Shown: in pieces, positions 26,916 through 37,500 of the stretch
How positions within the stretch are numbered: the first letter of the stretch is position 1
Layout: every line of letters begins with the position of its first letter
Source of the DNA: Urechis unicinctus
Taxonomy: Eukaryota; Annelida; Polychaeta; Xenopneusta; Urechidae
Reading direction: 5' to 3'
DNA: 64,000 bases
Assembly (NCBI GenBank): GCA_034190875.2
Contig: CM067343.1
Location: 36,170,420-36,234,419 of the forward strand
Notes under the pieces: generated by a model
Databases searched by the model: none
What the model was told of the DNA's origin: nothing
What the model saw: only the letters and a program-made list of their open reading frames with translations
Program-made: the position numbers and the translations under genes

Positions 26916-27315
26916 TTGAAAGAAAGAAATTATAACGACAAAGAAATGAAACGACGGTGGAAAAAACGGTTTGTAAAAGAAGGCAAACGTGCTAGACCTC
27001 AAACTTTATCAGATATAGCCAGCAATTCAGCGGGGAATTTGACGGAGAGCAAACATGAGCCACAAATCGAGGCAAACGTATCGGCGGAAAAGTGGGTGGG
27101 GTATTGGCAGGAGAATTGTTGAACTTGGTCATCTTGCTAATCAGTTGAAATCGTGCAAGAACTGTAATAATCCGCTATAACTGCACAACATTACAAACGA
27201 ACAGCGTGTTGGATACGCTAGTATTCTGTACATTAAATGTGACTCTGGAATAATGATTTCAATAACAACCAAGAACCAGTTGCACACAACATTATCACTC
27301 TCCAATGTCTTCTAG
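26916..27315 (+). pseudogene. Mutator-like transposase N-terminal fragment, broken (A)
   Basis: The first 58 codons are basic and disordered-looking (MKERNYNDKEMKRRWKKRF...). In block A one extra A at about 27,088-27,091 shifts the frame, which then stops at 27,120. In the shifted frame the sequence continues with GRRIVELGHLANQL, CKNCNNPL, a TAA stop at 27,178-27,180, then further family-like residues including RVGYASILYIKC, to a TAG at 27,313. The G-R-R-I-V-E-L-G motif followed by a C-x-x-C and an L-Y-I-x-C segment is what I know from the N-terminal domain of invertebrate Mutator-like transposases. The second C-x-x-C pair is degenerate (CDSG). No catalytic DDE region is present. Non-functional. 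Confidence 0.7.
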
Positions 27316-27330
27316 ACAACGCAAAAAAAA

Positions 27331-27519
27331 GTGTCAAAACAAACTGCAATGAAAATTGCTGGGTCTGGACTCTGTTCAATTCACTTACAAGTGACATATA
27401 ACAAGAGTGGGGCAGGAGGACTAGCCCGGTTGCTGAATGACAATGCCTGTGGTGCTCCGAGGGTCACAGCCAACAAGAAAAGTATTGAAAAAAATCAGAA
27501 CTATTTTCTTTTAAATTAG
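27331..27519 (+). pseudogene. Second open frame of the element (A), about 62 codons
   Basis: Reads KIAGSGLCSIHLQVTYNKSG, then GAPRVTANKKSIEKNQNYF and a stop. It lies in a different frame from the transposase fragment and has no ATG at its start; an eight-A run just upstream (six in B) sets the frame. I do not recognise it securely. The pattern S-G-L-x-x-x-H-L followed by G-x-P-R-V-T looks like the conserved C-terminal tail of some invertebrate transposon proteins. If so, the element keeps both ends of the coding region and has lost the middle. Confidence 0.4.
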
Positions 27520-29939
27520 TTGCTGACTAACACAAATTCAAGGAATTCAAACAAAGCAAAGTATATTCTGTATTTGTAATTTTGACCTGTTGTTAACTTT
27601 TCTTATCAAATTGACAAACATTTTAATTGCATTTTTTTTCTTTTATGTGCCAAAGAAAACAGTGTTTATTTGCTACAAATGCATGATGACCCCGTATTTT
27701 TTTTATTCTGGATGTATATTGAATGAACTTGATACAGGTGAATTTTCAATAAATTCTTATTGCAATTTTTCATTTTATGATGATTTTTTATAAATATGTG
27801 TCCGAAAATACAAAAAACCGATATTCATATTGACGATCCGGAAAAGAATGAACACTAACTTTCTATATTTTTTGCAATATATGTGATAATCTTTTATTTA
27901 TTAAGGATTCATTAGTATAATGATTCAAAAACAATTAAGGATTTTATAAAAGTGGCAATGAGAGTCTTCATGAAAAATATATGTTATAGTAATCTGACCT
28001 TGTGTTGTCTAACACTGTACCAAAACTGGCCGATTTGACCGATACACATACTTTTTGAAAACAATTTACACAAAAATAAACATGGTGACCCCAGGTTTTC
28101 TTTTCACTATTGAGATGATATGGGGTTTTGAAAGGTAATATCTGCAATTTGTTATCCAATTTCTATGATGCTATCATTTGAGTGAGTATCTCTTTAAGTA
28201 TGTGAGTTTTCACAAACGTACAAAGCTGTGAAGTAAATTTTAGCTACCCTCTTAAAACAGCTTAACATTTGAAGCATTATAGTGAAATGCAGATGTTGGC
28301 ATATGACTCCTCCAATGCCCCATCGGTAAGTTCACTGCTTTCGAGAAAATACTGGTTCATTTGTCATGTGTTTGTTGTCGCTTGTCAAAATGCAAATAGC
28401 TAACAATGTTCTGTGTTTTATGGAGCGAATTCAAACGATGAAATGTAGCAATCCCTGTGCGCGCTTGCTTGCCTTAGACATATGTTTGTCTCTGATATTA
28501 TTGCAGACAGTTCACCGCGACTCGAACTGTCGCACCATAACTAGTATTTTACAGGGGTAACGCAACTTATATACATGGATGTCAGTCTGGGTATTTAGCA
28601 TAATCAAATATGTGATGTTGGGCCAAGTCCACATGAACATTTCGTATAACATCTTATAAGCTCTGGGTATCCGGCCGTCATTTCTTTGCTTAACCACATG
28701 GTTGGATTAAGATACGCGGCAGCGGCAGACTATGATCAGCTGGTGCTCAAGTCGAAGATTTAGCCAACAAGATGGAGTATTCGTTTTACAGCAAGAAATA
28801 TTCGTTTAACAACATCCAAACACTAATGTAAATCGCTCCATCGATCGCACAATCTGTAGTATAAGCTAACTACTTTCCGAAAGCTTAAACTACGTGTTCC
28901 TTAATGTTAATTATATGTATATGAAATTCAGGTGTAGTGATATAAGCGCCGAAATTATTTCGTATCAGCAGGTACTGTTTTGCACATACAACGGAAATTG
29001 AATCACCTGGGACGCCATTGAAAAACCATAAACAGGCTTTGCTTATTGAGAAAGTGGCATTCCTAGAGGAAAAAAAATAATTAATAACTGGGGCTTTAAA
29101 TGTAAACTAGCTCTTTCTGCTATATTCGTCTTAGGTGCAACGATCCTATTTCCAGCAGATTTATGCTTATTCTAGTCTGCGATAAATCTACCAAAAATGC
29201 TTTTTCCCAATGCACATTTGCTATTTTAACTGTTTATGGTATTATGTCAGGGTTTTCGTTCATATTTTTTATTCGTATGACGCAGTTGGTTACACATATC
29301 AATCACTACGCCGCCGCTAAAATATAAATGGCAGACAAATATTGAACATTTATATTGAATACCCCGTCTCAAACAACCACATGACACTACTGTAAGTTCC
29401 TATTGCCACTGTCAAGATCCAGGTAGCTTCTGCCGGCTTGTATCAACAGTGGTCCTGTCGATCTACATTAGTAACTAATGACATTATACATTTGCTCAGC
29501 CTTGGCTTCAATCAAAGAGAGCCACATCAAGAAAACGTGCAGCACTAGAACCTTTAGTGCCTTTAGATGATTGCTACCCACAAACAAAAGAGGGCTCACA
29601 TTATGCGTCTTTTAATTAGCAAATGTTTATTGTGGTGGGAATTAGTGGTAACCAGGGGTTTGGGAAGAAAGGATGTTCTTATACGACAAATCCTCTAGGA
29701 GTTAGCCTTCAACGTAAGCGTCCATTTCATGGCGCACTGCAAACAACTATCGAAGGCAGATCACTCACTTGCTGCAACGAAATCATTGCGATTATAATTA
29801 TTTAATTAATTGCTATGATATTAACGTGAAATAACATCGTTGTTGTCAACATTGAAGATATTTATTGAGCTGTGTTAGGATGAGGCCGGGATGTCCATTC
29901 ACTAGAATGCTGCTTGTCATTTAACCAGCGCTTCTGCAG

Positions 29940-31351
29940 CAGCACGCTATCAAACAAAGCGACAATGTTCGAATATGTATGACTGATTGTCCTAACATTG
30001 ATTCGCATGCAATGCTGACAATGTCGTGAGGGTGTCGCGCGAAGTAAGCCTGCTTAATCGTTCTATATCCAGCAATTCTCGAAGCCATCCTTCTCGTTAG
30101 GCGAATGCTAAGAATTCATTTTGGAGCTGCAATGAAATTGAGGACAATTTGTTGCTGATCATGTTTTAAATCCGCTTTAATAATATCATATTCACAAATC
30201 ACATGCGAGGCGCTTGCACAATTGCAATAATTATATAGGTTGACATTTGTCGGAATTTTATGCCAGTGGTTATTATGCGTGTTGGGTTTTGGAGGACTTC
30301 ACTGCGCCGATGCATCGTGTATTTCACAAGTAAACGCAATCAGCAATGACTGCCCACGCTATCAATCATTTAACGCACGTTTACCGGACGCATACGTATT
30401 GGTACACTGTCCATTATGGCGATGCCCGTCAAATTGTGTTTTGTCCGTCCCTTATGTGTCGTTGATAGCATCAGGTTGCAATGTGCCCTGCTTTAGGTCC
30501 AGCCAGATAAATTTCGTCTCATGGAATCTTCGAGTCGGAGTTAGTTCATGTAGTAGTTAAGTAATTTTGCAATGATTAATAAAGTAGCAAATTTTTTACC
30601 ATTCAGACAGTTAACTTGTAGTTACATACATATATCGGCATTCAGCGCTGAAAGTGAGTATCGGAGCAAGTTAACTTGCATAAATGTTTACCCGCCCAGA
30701 AAAACCACATTTGTGCCGAAACCACCATTGGTAATAGTCAGGACGAATGTGCGAATACTCCATAACCTGCACCAGATTCACTGGCGAATGTCGACAAGAA
30801 TAGAATGTCTCTGATATTTCTAAAACTAACACGCCTATCTACGCCCAAAGGCATATATGAACACACATAAACTTACTTAACTGGTGCAGAGTTGCTACAA
30901 AATGAAACCAATAATTGGTTATTGGTCGAAGCTAAAGCAGTACGACCCTTTATTGTTTAGCCATTGCTGTTGAAGACAAATATATCGGCCTAAAACATTG
31001 GCAGAACCTCAGCATCACCAACAAGGGATTGTGGAGTAATTGAGCATGTGATTGTACGACTGCTGTTCATCATACTCGTCCAATTACAATAGGAGGTTCA
31101 GTACATTCTGACGTGAGCGCCATGCTGAATCCATGTAAAGCATAATTGTAAAGTGAAGCAACATTCCATGGGCTATCAATTCATGGCAAAATACGGCGTG
31201 TGATTTTTGTACATTCTATCCACAAGTGATTCCATAGAAGTAACACGTCTTTCATTAATGCAATACTCGTTGACATTGATGCAAATATTACACAATACGC
31301 TAGTTTTATTAATCGATTGCAATAGTAAACATCACTAATTGTCTCTGAAAA
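29940..31351. repeat. Right part of block A, related to 3,714-4,835
   Basis: At about 29,935 the similarity switches from the 10,800-10,930 region of copy 1 to the 3,714-4,835 region. This is a unit-to-unit join of the old ~9-kb array. An open frame of 106 codons at 30,240-30,560 is identical in block B only because the duplication is recent; the copy-1 relative is interrupted. Confidence 0.7.
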
Positions 31352-33977
31352 CATCCTCAGCCGGCCGCAATGAGCCTTATTCAGTACGGCAATCGAGCTC
31401 GAAGTGATGGAAATGGCCGAGGACTAGGATGAAAATGTGTCATGCGACCATTTAACGTATCCTGGTATGAGTAAGTTTATAGAAGCTATCAAGGTAACAT
31501 CATGGTGAAATTCTTAAACCCATAGTAATCTAGCCACTTTCATCGCATTCATGACAACTTTCTGCGTATATTGTATATTCACGTGCCTAGAGTATCGCAA
31601 ATGTGGTTTCTGCGTGCCAATGCAGTGAAAACTGATGGTCCATCATCACTTGCTCCCTTTCGTAAAATGCCGCTATCAACTACCCTCTGTAGAGAAATTG
31701 GCAAGATTAGCAACAGCCCAAGAATCAGTAAAACTCTCTATATTCTCATACTGGAAAGCCCGAAGGCGCCTGAGGGCCAGTGAAGCCAACAAAATCGTTC
31801 AATTGTGTATATATTGGGTGTCGATCAACGAGGCTGAATTATAAAAAAATATCGTTGCAACACTTATTCGTGCAGCTATATTAACAGGAGTAATGACTCT
31901 TGAGCTTGAATCATGAATTGTCGGCCTTTTTGTGTACAGCATGATATAATGCAATGCGATTCGTAGTAGCCTGTTCTCTTTTTCTAAACACCTATTTAAA
32001 ACAAATCAATCGCGCGGTTACCCACAGGCTCAATAGATTTATTTAAATCACTATACAGTACCATTGGTTGGAATACATCACCATCGGCCCATATGCATAC
32101 TGAATGCAAAGGGGAGGGATGGTCTGGGTTTATTAAACTGATCACATGCCCTTTTGACCAGTGCCGCTTTGGCAGGATTGGATTGCGGGATAACGGCGGT
32201 GCATATTTTGGACAAAATAGATTTCTGGCCATTACGAGGTGATGAGTGGGTAAATTGTTATTGAGGGTAGCAAAGATTGCACTGTGTTTACTATAGATTT
32301 ATTGTCGTTGTACGTGGTCCGAATAGAAATGTATATATGTGTCGTTATTCTATGAATACTTTTCCCATTAATACAAATTCATCATATCAAGTAGCCCCTT
32401 AAGTGTTCAAACAAGAAACCGATTGATACGGCCTGATGTTATCAAAGGACCAGCCCCACTTTCCCGCTGGTACACCTAACCACGTTTTCGTGATAATAAC
32501 CGTGTGTTAAATATACCCAATTAAAAGGTACTGGGAGGAACCATATGCATGTCTGTTACAAGAATTCATTGATACGTTTCTGGCTAAGCCATTCAATTGA
32601 TGCATAATATTGCCCACTTTATGCTTCTTATCGGGCACAGAAGCGTATGGGGTAGGGGTGTCAATTGGGAACTAACCAAGTGGGATTGAATAGCTGTCTG
32701 CAGTCGTGGCCATATGCATGTTCCCACTAGACCGCTGCGCATAAGTTAGTGAGAAGAATAGATATAATGCTATTGAAATGTTGAGTGTATTTTTGAATCA
32801 AATCCGCTACACATCTACCGATATAGTCCATCCCGAGGTAATTCTCATTTTCGTCAATCAGTGTTAACTTAATCTTTTTCCTAACAATGTCCTGTACACT
32901 TGTGGAGTTGCCTTAAAGTTCTCGCAATTCACGTTATGTCAAGTATATGTGTTTATCATTCGGCACTTTGTGTATTACATCTATCCTCCTTAAAAATCCG
33001 TTGGACAGTTATAACTGCGTGAAAAGTCGCTTGTGTGATTCTTCCTGGCCAATAGCTCTTTTGTATTGCACAACTGATCGAAATAATGTACAAGAAAAAA
33101 TAATGTACAAAATCGAGTACATATAGATGCACTGTTACTCTTTAGGGCGAAACACACAACCTTGGTTTAGATGTATTCTCTATGAGCGCAAAATATTTCG
33201 TGGTTTCTCCATTTTATTGAATGGGCTAGAAAAAAACGATGTCAAAATATAGGCCCTTAACAAAGGAACTCGCGTTCATATCCGCTCATTGTCATAAACC
33301 AGAGTACGTGGCAACGTGCAATAATGGTTGACCCAGTTAGAGGCTGCATCTATATTAAGCAAATGATAGCCGCATGTAAAGTGTGGGGAAAATATGACGT
33401 ACGACTTTGTATCTATCTTTTTCTACGATTGTGTAACTGTTATGCTGGGTGTTTCATTAGCGCTTTGTCCTATATTTGAATTGGCCAATAACCAGGTTGT
33501 CACAATTGATTAGCGATAAGTTGGTTCGGTAGTAGTGCATTAGTAATCGAACGTATAATATAAGTTCCACGAGGTAGGCTATGATCTTTGCTATATTGAA
33601 ACACAAACAAATTATTCATCAACATACAAATACCAATAATATATTAAAGCAAATATCTTGCAGCACTATTGAAAATTACGGCACTCTTATGAATATTAAA
33701 TTTAAATAAACAATAATATATTTCCAGGTCAATTTTGAACATTCATTGCCTTTTTTATATAAAAGGGCTGCAGTCACTGTAAGTCCGCAAGGTTTTAATC
33801 ACAGATGCGGCTCTATTGGTGTATTAAATGTAGTCTTGCCTCAGATTTATTAAAGAGATACTCGCGCAATTCATGCGCCGCCTCGCGGACCTGATAATTT
33901 GGCACCAAGAACGACTACTCCACAGTTTTTAACGTATTGGGTGATTTCCCTTTATAACTTCCGGTTGTAAACAAAAT

Positions 33978-34376
33978 TTGAAAGAAAGAAATTATAACGA
34001 CAAAGAAATGAAACGACGGTGGAAAGGACGGTTTGTAAAAGAAGGCAAACGTGCTAGACCTCAAACTTTATCAGATATAGCCAGCAATTCAGCGGGGAAT
34101 TTGACGGAGAGCAAACATGAGCCACAAATCGAGGCAAACGTATCGGCGGAAAGTGGGTGGGGTATTGGCAGGAGAATTGTTGAACTTGGTCATCTTGCTA
34201 ATCAGTTGAAATCGTGCAAGAACTGTAATAATCCGCTATAACTGCACAACATTACAAACGAACAGCGTGTTGGATACGCTAGTATTCTGTACATTAAATG
34301 TGACTCTGGAATAATGATTTCAATAACAACCAAGAACCAGTTGCACACAACATTATCACTCTCCAATGTCTTCTAG
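33978..34376 (+). pseudogene. Mutator-like transposase N-terminal fragment, broken (B)
   Basis: The cleaner of the two copies: 87 codons from ATG to TAA at 34,239-34,241 without the frameshift seen in A. It contains GIGRRIVELGHLANQL (about residues 62-77) and CKNCNNPL ending at the stop. Beyond the TAA the same frame continues in family-like sequence (RVGYASILYIKC) to a TAG at 34,374-34,376, so the TAA is an inactivating change shared with copy A and older than the duplication. The frame then gives way to the second open frame at 34,366. No DDE domain follows, so this is a relic of a non-autonomous element. Confidence 0.72.
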
Positions 34377-34578
34377 ACAACGCAAAAAAGTGTCAAAACA
34401 AACTGCAATGAAAATTGCTGGGTCTGGACTCTGTTCAATTCACTTACAAGTGACATATAACAAGAGTGGGGCAGGAGGACTAGCCCGGTTGCTGAATGAC
34501 AATGCCTGTGGTGCTCCGAGGGTCACAGCCAACAAGAAAAGTATTGAAAAAAATCAGAACTATTTTCTTTTAAATTAG
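34366..34578 (+). pseudogene. Second open frame of the element (B), 70 codons
   Basis: Starts with an ATG (MSSRQRKKVSKQTAMK) that overlaps the end of the transposase fragment in another frame, and continues exactly as in block A to a TAG. Whether this ATG is ever used cannot be told. It is followed by AT-rich sequence with no further frame up to the right terminal repeat. Confidence 0.4.
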
Positions 34579-37500
34579 TTGCTGACTAACACAAATTCAA
34601 GGAATTCAAACAAAGCAAAGTATATTCTGTATTTGTAATTTTGACCTGTTGTTAACTTTTCTTATCAAATTGACAAACATTTTTTTTGCATTTTTTTTCT
34701 TTTATGTGCCAAAGAAAACAGTGTTTATTTGCTACAAATGCATGATGACCCCGTATTTTTTTTTATTCTGGATGTATATTGAATGAACTTGATACAGGTG
34801 AATTTTCAATAAATTCTTATTGCAATTTTTCATTTTATGATGATTTTTTTTATAAATATGTGTCCGAAAATACAAAAATACCGATATTCATATTGACGAT
34901 CCGGAAAAGAATGAACACTAACTTTCTATATTTTTTGCAATATATGTGATAATCTTTTATTTATTAAGGATTCATTAGTATAATGATTCAAAATGTTAAG
35001 GATTTTATAAAGTGGCAATGAGAGTCTTCATGAAAAATATATGTTATAGTAATCTGACCTTGTGTTGTCTAACACTGTACCAAAACTGGCCGATTTGACC
35101 GATACACATACTTTTTGAAAACAATTTACACAAAAATAAACATGGTGACCCCAGGTTTTCTTTTCACTATTGAGATGATATGGGGTTAAAGGTAATATCT
35201 GCAATTTGTTATCCAATTTCTATGATGCTATCATTTGAGTGAGTATCTCTTTAAGTATGTGAGTTTTCACAAACGTACAAAGCTGTGAAGTAAATTTTAG
35301 CTACCCTCTTAAAACAGCTTAACATTTGAAGCATTATAGTGAAATGCAGAGTTGTTGGCATATGACTCCTCCAATGCCCCATCGGTAAGTTCACTGCTTT
35401 CGAGAAAATACTGGTTCATTATGTGTTTGTTGTCGCTTGTCAAAATGCAAATAGCTAACAATGTTCTGTGTTTTATGGAGCGAATTCAAACGATGAAATG
35501 TAGCAATCCCTGTGCGCTTGCTTGCCTTAGACATACGTATGTCTCTGATATTATTGCAGACAGTTCACCGCGACTCGAACTGTCGCACCATAACTAGTAT
35601 TTTACAGGGGTAACGCAACTTATATACATGGATGTCAGTCTGGGTATTTAGCATAATCAAATATGTGATGTTGGGCCAAGTCCACATGAACATTTCGTAT
35701 AACATCTTATAAGCTCTGGGTATCCGGCCGTCATTTCTTTGCTTAACCACATGGTTGGATTAAGATACGCGGCAGCGGCAGACTATGATCAGCTGGTGCT
35801 CAAGTCGAAGATTTAGCCAACAAGATGGAGTATTCGTTTTACAGCAAGAAATATTCGTTTAACAACATCCAAACACTAATGTAAATCGCTCCACCGATCG
35901 CACAATCTGTAGTATAAGCTAACTACTTTCCGAAAGCTTAAACTACGTGTTCCTTAATGTTAATTATATGTATATGAAATTCAGGTGTAGTGATATAAGA
36001 GCGAAATTATTTCGTATCAGCAGGTACTGTTTTGCACATACAACGGAAATTGAATCACCTGGGACGCCATTGAAAAACCATAAACAGGCTTTGCTTATTG
36101 AGAAAGTGGCATTCCTAGAGGAAAAAAAATAATTAATAACTGGGGCTTTAAATGTAAACTAGCTCTTTCTGCTATATTCGTCTTAGGTGCAACGATCCTA
36201 TTTCCAGCAGATTTATGCTTATTCTAGTCTGCGATAAATCTACCAAAAATGCTTTTTCCCAATGCACATTTGCTATTTTAACTGTTTATGGTATTATGTC
36301 AGGGTTTTCGTTCATATTTTTTATTCGTATGACGCAGTTGGTTACACATATCAATCACTACGCCGCCGCTAAAATATAAATGGCAGACAAATATTGAACA
36401 TTTATATTGAATACCCCGTCTCAAACAACCACATGACACTACTGTAAGTTCCTATTGCCACTGTCAAGATCCAGGTAGCTTCTGCCGGCTTGTATCAACA
36501 GTGGTCCTGTCGATCTACATTAGTAACTAATGACATTATACATTTGCTCAGCCTTGGCTTCAATCAAAGAGAGCCACATCAAGAAAACGTGCAGCACTAG
36601 AACCTCTAGTGCCTTTAGATGATTGCTACCCACAAACAAAAGAGGGCTCACATTATGCGTCTTTTAATTAGCAAATGTTTATTGTGGTGGGAATTAGTGG
36701 TAACCAGGGGTTTGGGAAGAAAGGATGTTCTTATACGACAAATCCTCTAGGAGTTAGCCTTCAACGTAAGCGTCCATTTCATGGCGCACTGCAAACAACT
36801 ATCCAAGGCAGATCACTCACTTGCTGCAACGAAATCATTGCGATTATAATTATTTAATTAATTGCTATGATATTAACGTGAAATAACATCGTTGTTGTCA
36901 ACATTGAAGATATTTATTGAGCTGTGTTAGGATGAGGCCGGGATGTCCATTCACTAGAATGCTGCTTGTCATTTAACCAGCGCTTCTGCAGCAGCACGCT
37001 ATCAAACAAAGCGACAATGTTCGAATATGTATGACTGATTGTCCTAACATTGATTCGCATGCAATGCTGACAATGTCGTGAGGGTGTCGCGCGAAGTAAG
37101 CCTGCTTAATCGTTCTATATCCAGCAATTCTCGAAGCCATCCTTCTCGTTAGGCGAATGCTAAGAATTCATTTTGGAGCTGCAATGAAATTGAGGACAAT
37201 TTGTTGCTGATCATGTTTTAAATCCGCTTTAATAATATCATATTCACAAATCACATGCGAGGCGCTTGCACAATTGCAATAATTATATAGGTTGACATTT
37301 GTCGGAATTTTATGCCAGTGGTTATTATGCGTGTTGGGTTTTGGAGGACTTCACTGCGCCGATGCATCGTGTATTTCACAAGTAAACGCAATCAGCAATG
37401 ACTGCCCACGCTATCAATCATTTAACGCACGTTTACCGGACGCATACGTATTGGTACACTGTCCATTATGGCGATGCCCGTCAAATTGTGTTTTGTCCGT

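Larger units (their letters stand above)
26788..28197 (+). mobile_element. ~1.41-kb TIR transposon with MULE-type transposase remnant (copy in A)
   Basis: The left end reads TTAAAGAGATACT and the right end, reverse-complemented, reads TTAAAGAGATACTC. The inverted repeat continues imperfectly for roughly 25 bases. TTAA stands at both outer edges, so it could be a target duplication or part of the terminal repeat. Inside, on the plus strand, are two broken open frames: a Mutator-like transposase N-terminus and a short second frame that ends in a stop, followed by ~680 bases of AT-rich sequence. The matching places in copy 1 (about 9,258-9,275) and copy 5 (about 43,158-43,185) have no such insertion. 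Usual autonomous MULEs are several kb, so this is an internally deleted, non-autonomous element. Confidence 0.75.
22550..31351. repeat. Tandem duplication block A (8.8 kb)
   Basis: Duplicated head to tail as block B. The offset is 8,802 bases for 22,550-23,163 and about 7,050-7,070 bases from 24,895 on, because B lacks 23,164-24,894. Both blocks start with CATCCTCAGCCGGCC. From about 26,150 to the right end A and B differ by only small indels and scattered substitutions. From 25,690 to 26,110 differences are clustered. The content is an older diverged copy of the long repeat (compare 6,530-10,930 then 3,714-4,835 in copy 1), segment P and one transposon. Confidence 0.93.
33850..35254 (+). mobile_element. 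~1.40-kb TIR transposon (copy in B)
   Basis: Same element, same position and same flanks as the one in block A, so it was copied with the block and did not insert independently. The left end reads TTAAAGAGATACTCGCGC and the right end GAGTATCTCTTTAA. The left terminal repeat here matches the right end one base better than in A, since it has C where A has T after GATACT. Confidence 0.75.

Noticed and set aside
27968..28159. 63-codon minus-strand frame inside the transposon, also in B
   Set aside because: Lies in the AT-rich region downstream of the transposase remnant. Present in both blocks only through the duplication; no family recognised.
30240..30560. 106-codon frame perfectly kept in block B (37,292-37,612)
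   Set aside because: A and B are nearly identical at DNA level, so the conservation carries no information. The older copy-1 relative is interrupted. Only the weak in-frame similarity listed in the findings is kept.
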